DNA of 64,000 bases from Niastella soli. GTDB taxonomy: Bacteria > Bacteroidota > Bacteroidia > Chitinophagales > Chitinophagaceae. The stretch lies in contig NZ_JAGHKO010000024.1 of NCBI RefSeq assembly GCF_017742245.1, positions 475,434 to 539,433 of the forward strand, given 5' to 3'. Shown here piece after piece: positions 61,482 to 64,000 of this stretch (position 1 is its first letter; the number at the start of each line of letters is the position of its first letter). A program made the position numbers and the translations under genes. The notes under the pieces were generated by a model, which saw only the letters and a list, made by a program, of their open reading frames with translations, did no database searches and was not told the DNA's origin.

Positions 61482-64000
61482 ATGTCAAAAAGTATTGTAG
61501 ACATCATTATGTCCAGGGCCAGCGAGATTGGTCTTAGCTTCCTGATGGATAATGAAAAACTGAAAGTTAGGATACCCCGGAATGTTGTAGTGGACCATGA
61601 ACTGCTGCTGCTGATCGAGGAGAATAAGGAACTGATCAAAACATCGCTGCGCAACGATCCTTTACTGCATGACAGGAAACCGGCCAGACGGATAGAACGC
61701 ATGGTACGGAACAGTGCCGCCCGTTTGCCATTGTCGTTTGCACAGGAGCGGCTTTGGTTTATAGACCGCCTGCAGGGAAGTGCCCAGTACAACCTGCACT
61801 GGATCTTCAGGCTGCGTGGCAACCTGGATGTAAGGATACTGGAATCGTGCTTCAGGGATATTATCAACCGCCATGAAGTGCTTCGCACAGTAATTGCGGA
61901 AGAAGACGGTATTCCATACCAGCAGATCTGCACCGTGGCTGACTGGAATATGCACTATACAGATCAGCAGTCGATCGTATACCGGGGAAAAACACTGGAA
62001 GAATATATAGAAGCGGAGATCAGCCGGTCCTTTGACCTCTCTGCGGATGTGCTTTTGCGTATTACCCTCATCAGGACCCAGCCCAATGAACATCTGCTGA
62101 TCGCTGTAATACATCATATCGCATTTGATGGCTGGTCGGTTTCTGTATTGGTGCAGGAGCTGAGCCGGTTGTATAAAGCTAAGCTCACCGGTCAGCCTGT
62201 GATGCTAAAGGACCTGTCGCTGCAATATGCCGACTATTCAGCCTGGCAGCGCAGACAGTTCCCCGAAGAACAGCTGAAGCAACATTTGTTGTACTGGAAA
62301 ACCCACCTGTCGGGAGTGGAACGACTTCATTTGCTACCCGATCATAAGGGCCCGGCAGAGAAGAGCATCCGGGGCAGCGTAGTAAATCAAAAGGTTGAGC
62401 GAACCGTGCGTCAGGCGTTGGCTGCTTTATCGCACCGCGAAGGCGTTACCCTGTTCATGACACTGCTCGCCGCCTTCAAAGTGTTGTTGCAACGGTACAG
62501 CGGGCAACAGGATATTTGTATAGGCAGTCCGGTTGCCGGCAGAGACTTCCAGGAAGTAGAAGAGATGATCGGTTTTTTTGTGAACATGCTGGTGTTGCGT
62601 ACAAACTGTGATCCCAATAACAGCTTTCGCGATTTTTTACAGCATGTCAAACAAACAACCCTGCAGGCTTATGATCACGGCTATGTTCCCTTTGAACGTA
62701 TTGTAGAAACGCTGGACCTACCCAGGGATGTGAACCAAAATCCTTTCTATGAAGTAGTGTTTGCATTTCATAATACACCCGAGCCCGACGAATTGTATTT
62801 GGGGGATGTGATGGTAAAACGCGAAAAGCCCGGATCGGTATCGGTGCAATTCGACCTGGTATTGCATGTTACCGAAGTAAATGGAGAACTACAACTGGAG
62901 TTTGTTTATAATACGGATATGTATCGTGCCGATACGATCCACCGCATGCTGGAGCTTTACGGGCAGTTACTGAATAATATAATAAAGCATGCAGACCTGC
63001 CGCTGAGCAGGCTGAAGATGCTGTCACCTGTACAGGAACAGCGGTTGCTGGAAGATTTCAGTCACCCCCGTTCCTTGTTTGCAGCCGATACAGAAGGCAC
63101 CGTGCTGCAGTTGATAGCAACTGCGGCCATCAAAATTCCGGATGCAATCGCTGTGGTGGATAGCACTACACAGCTTAGTTATCAGCAGCTACAGGAACAA
63201 AGCAACCAGCTGGCGTTGTTTGTACAACAGCAGGGCGTTGGTTTGGAAGAACCCGTAGTGGTATGCATGGAAAGATCGGCCGCTTTAATTACTGCTATGC
63301 TGGCCATCTGGAAAGCCGGCGCAGCCTATGTGCCCGTTGATCCCTCGTATCCGGCCGCACGGATCAATCATATTTTAAAGGATACAGGTGCCAGGATCGT
63401 GCTGGTCAGTAATGCAACGGCTTCTTTGATTGAAAAGGATGAAAATGTAAAGATCATAAACATACAGGCGACGGAATGGAAAGATGGAGTTGATGGAAAG
63501 TCTTTGTCTGACAAGCAACCAACAGGACCGGGTCTTGCTTACGTAATTTATACATCTGGGTCCACCGGTGTGCCTAAAGGAGTGATGATAGAACATAAGG
63601 GAATACTGAACCTGGTACGTTGGCATCACCGGGCTTACCAGGTGCAACCCGAAAGCCGAAGCACCTGTATGTCGGCGATCGGCTTTGATGCCTTTGGCTG
63701 GGAAGTATGGCCCTATTTAGCGGCCGGCGCCACCTTGTATGTCCCTGCTGATGAGGTGCGGCTGGACAGTGAACTGTTAAGCAAGTACCTGACCGCACAA
63801 AACATTACGCATTGCTTTTGTGCCACAGCGCTTGTAGAAAGCCTGGTGGAAGCCATGCGGGGCAGCGAAGGAGCCTTACAATACCTGCTTACAGGAGGCG
63901 ACCGTCTGGGTGGCATCAATACAAAGGGCTTACCCTATAAATTGATAAACAACTACGGACCTACCGAAAATACCGTGGTAGCCACCAGTTACCTGGTACA
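61482..64000 (+). CDS. non-ribosomal peptide synthetase 2 (docking-C-A..., 3' partial)
   Basis: The frame starts at ATG 61482 and stays open to the window end (about 839 residues seen). Residues 1-55 are a TubC-type beta-hairpin docking domain (L-M-D-N-E-K-L-K-V-R-I-P-R near 22-34). A C domain follows with H211-H212...D216-G217, then an A domain with T-S-G-S-T-G-V-P-K-G from 691. Its code reads D-A-W-F-L-G-N-V-V, the same as the first nine positions of the classic leucine code (D-A-W-F-L-G-N-V-V-K). The product is therefore expected to add Leu after NRPS1. Docking to the acidic tail of NRPS1 is inference. Confidence 0.93.
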   Translation, partial: MSKSIVDIIMSRASEIGLSFLMDNEKLKVRIPRNVVVDHELLLLIEENKELIKTSLRNDPLLHDRKPARRIERMVRNSAARLPLSFAQERLWFIDRLQGSAQYNLHWIFRLRGNLDVRILESCFRDIINRHEVLRTVIAEEDGIPYQQICTVADWNMHYTDQQSIVYRGKTLEEYIEAEISRSFDLSADVLLRITLIRTQPNEHLLIAVIHHIAFDGWSVSVLVQELSRLYKAKLTGQPVMLKDLSLQYADYSAWQRRQFPEEQLKQHLLYWKTHLSGVERLHLLPDHKGPAEKSIRGSVVNQKVERTVRQALAALSHREGVTLFMTLLAAFKVLLQRYSGQQDICIGSPVAGRDFQEVEEMIGFFVNMLVLRTNCDPNNSFRDFLQHVKQTTLQAYDHGYVPFERIVETLDLPRDVNQNPFYEVVFAFHNTPEPDELYLGDVMVKREKPGSVSVQFDLVLHVTEVNGELQLEFVYNTDMYRADTIHRMLELYGQLLNNIIKHADLPLSRLKMLSPVQEQRLLEDFSHPRSLFAADTEGTVLQLIATAAIKIPDAIAVVDSTTQLSYQQLQEQSNQLALFVQQQGVGLEEPVVVCMERSAALITAMLAIWKAGAAYVPVDPSYPAARINHILKDTGARIVLVSNATASLIEKDENVKIINIQATEWKDGVDGKSLSDKQPTGPGLAYVIYTSGSTGVPKGVMIEHKGILNLVRWHHRAYQVQPESRSTCMSAIGFDAFGWEVWPYLAAGATLYVPADEVRLDSELLSKYLTAQNITHCFCATALVESLVEAMRGSEGALQYLLTGGDRLGGINTKGLPYKLINNYGPTENTVVATSYLV

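Overview
The window comes from a Bacteroidota chromosome, most likely the Chitinophagaceae (Chitinophaga/Niastella-like). Evidence for this is a UpxY-type NusG paralogue, a TAnnTTTG-type -7 promoter element, BlaI/M56 regulation next to an outer-membrane beta-barrel receptor, and the layout of the injection-system locus. The family placement is inference from gene content, not a database result. No rRNA, tRNA, CRISPR array or intact insertion sequence was seen.

Region 1 (1-21.9 kb, + strand) is the baseplate half of an extracellular contractile injection system (eCIS, Afp/PVC-like). It is tightly packed, with many stop/start overlaps. In order it encodes the end of a DUF4255/Pvc16-type tube terminator, an AAA+ ATPase, a small protein, a 1003-aa eCIS-core (DUF4157) protein, a CIS tube/baseplate protein, a LysM-like protein, a hub and a spike (a split VgrG), a PAAR-like tip, gp25, two large baseplate-J-type proteins, a tail-I/beta-helix protein and a DUF6519/beta-helix protein. 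Sheath and tube genes must lie upstream of the window. The DUF4157 protein ends in a PD-(D/E)xK nuclease-like domain after repetitive linkers, so it is the best candidate for the injected payload. A glycosyltransferase/methyltransferase fusion follows only 15 bp after the last structural gene.

Region 2 (21.9-38.5 kb) is mixed accessory and housekeeping DNA: two further sugar/methyl-transfer genes, an M23 peptidase lipoprotein, a bestrophin-like channel, a YdeP-type molybdopterin oxidoreductase, an HxlR regulator facing an NmrA-like reductase across a palindrome-rich promoter, a truncated histidine kinase, a DUF6193-like protein, a secreted isomerase-fold protein, lipoproteins, a sulfurtransferase and a DUF1826-like protein. 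Its AT-rich gaps contain inverted repeats.

Region 3 (38.5-48.7 kb) leads into a biosynthetic cluster. It has a LuxR-type response regulator and a UpxY antiterminator whose stop overlaps the TTG start of a 4'-phosphopantetheinyl transferase. On the - strand are a BlaI / M56 peptidase / beta-barrel receptor / FkbM methyltransferase operon, a GT51 glycosyltransferase with an AsmA-like N-terminus, and a small methyltransferase.

Region 4 (48.8-64 kb, + strand) is a non-ribosomal lipopeptide cluster. NRPS1 reads acyl-AMP ligase-ACP-C-A-PCP-C-A-PCP. It is followed by a SyrD-type ABC exporter, a type II thioesterase, a CmlA-type diiron beta-hydroxylase, and NRPS2 (docking domain-C-A..., cut by the window end). 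Hand-derived A-domain codes suggest lysine-like, undetermined, and leucine. The cluster therefore predicts an N-acylated peptide of the order acyl-Lys-X-Leu-... with at least one beta-hydroxylated residue. The UpxY and PPTase genes next door plausibly serve transcription and carrier-protein activation.
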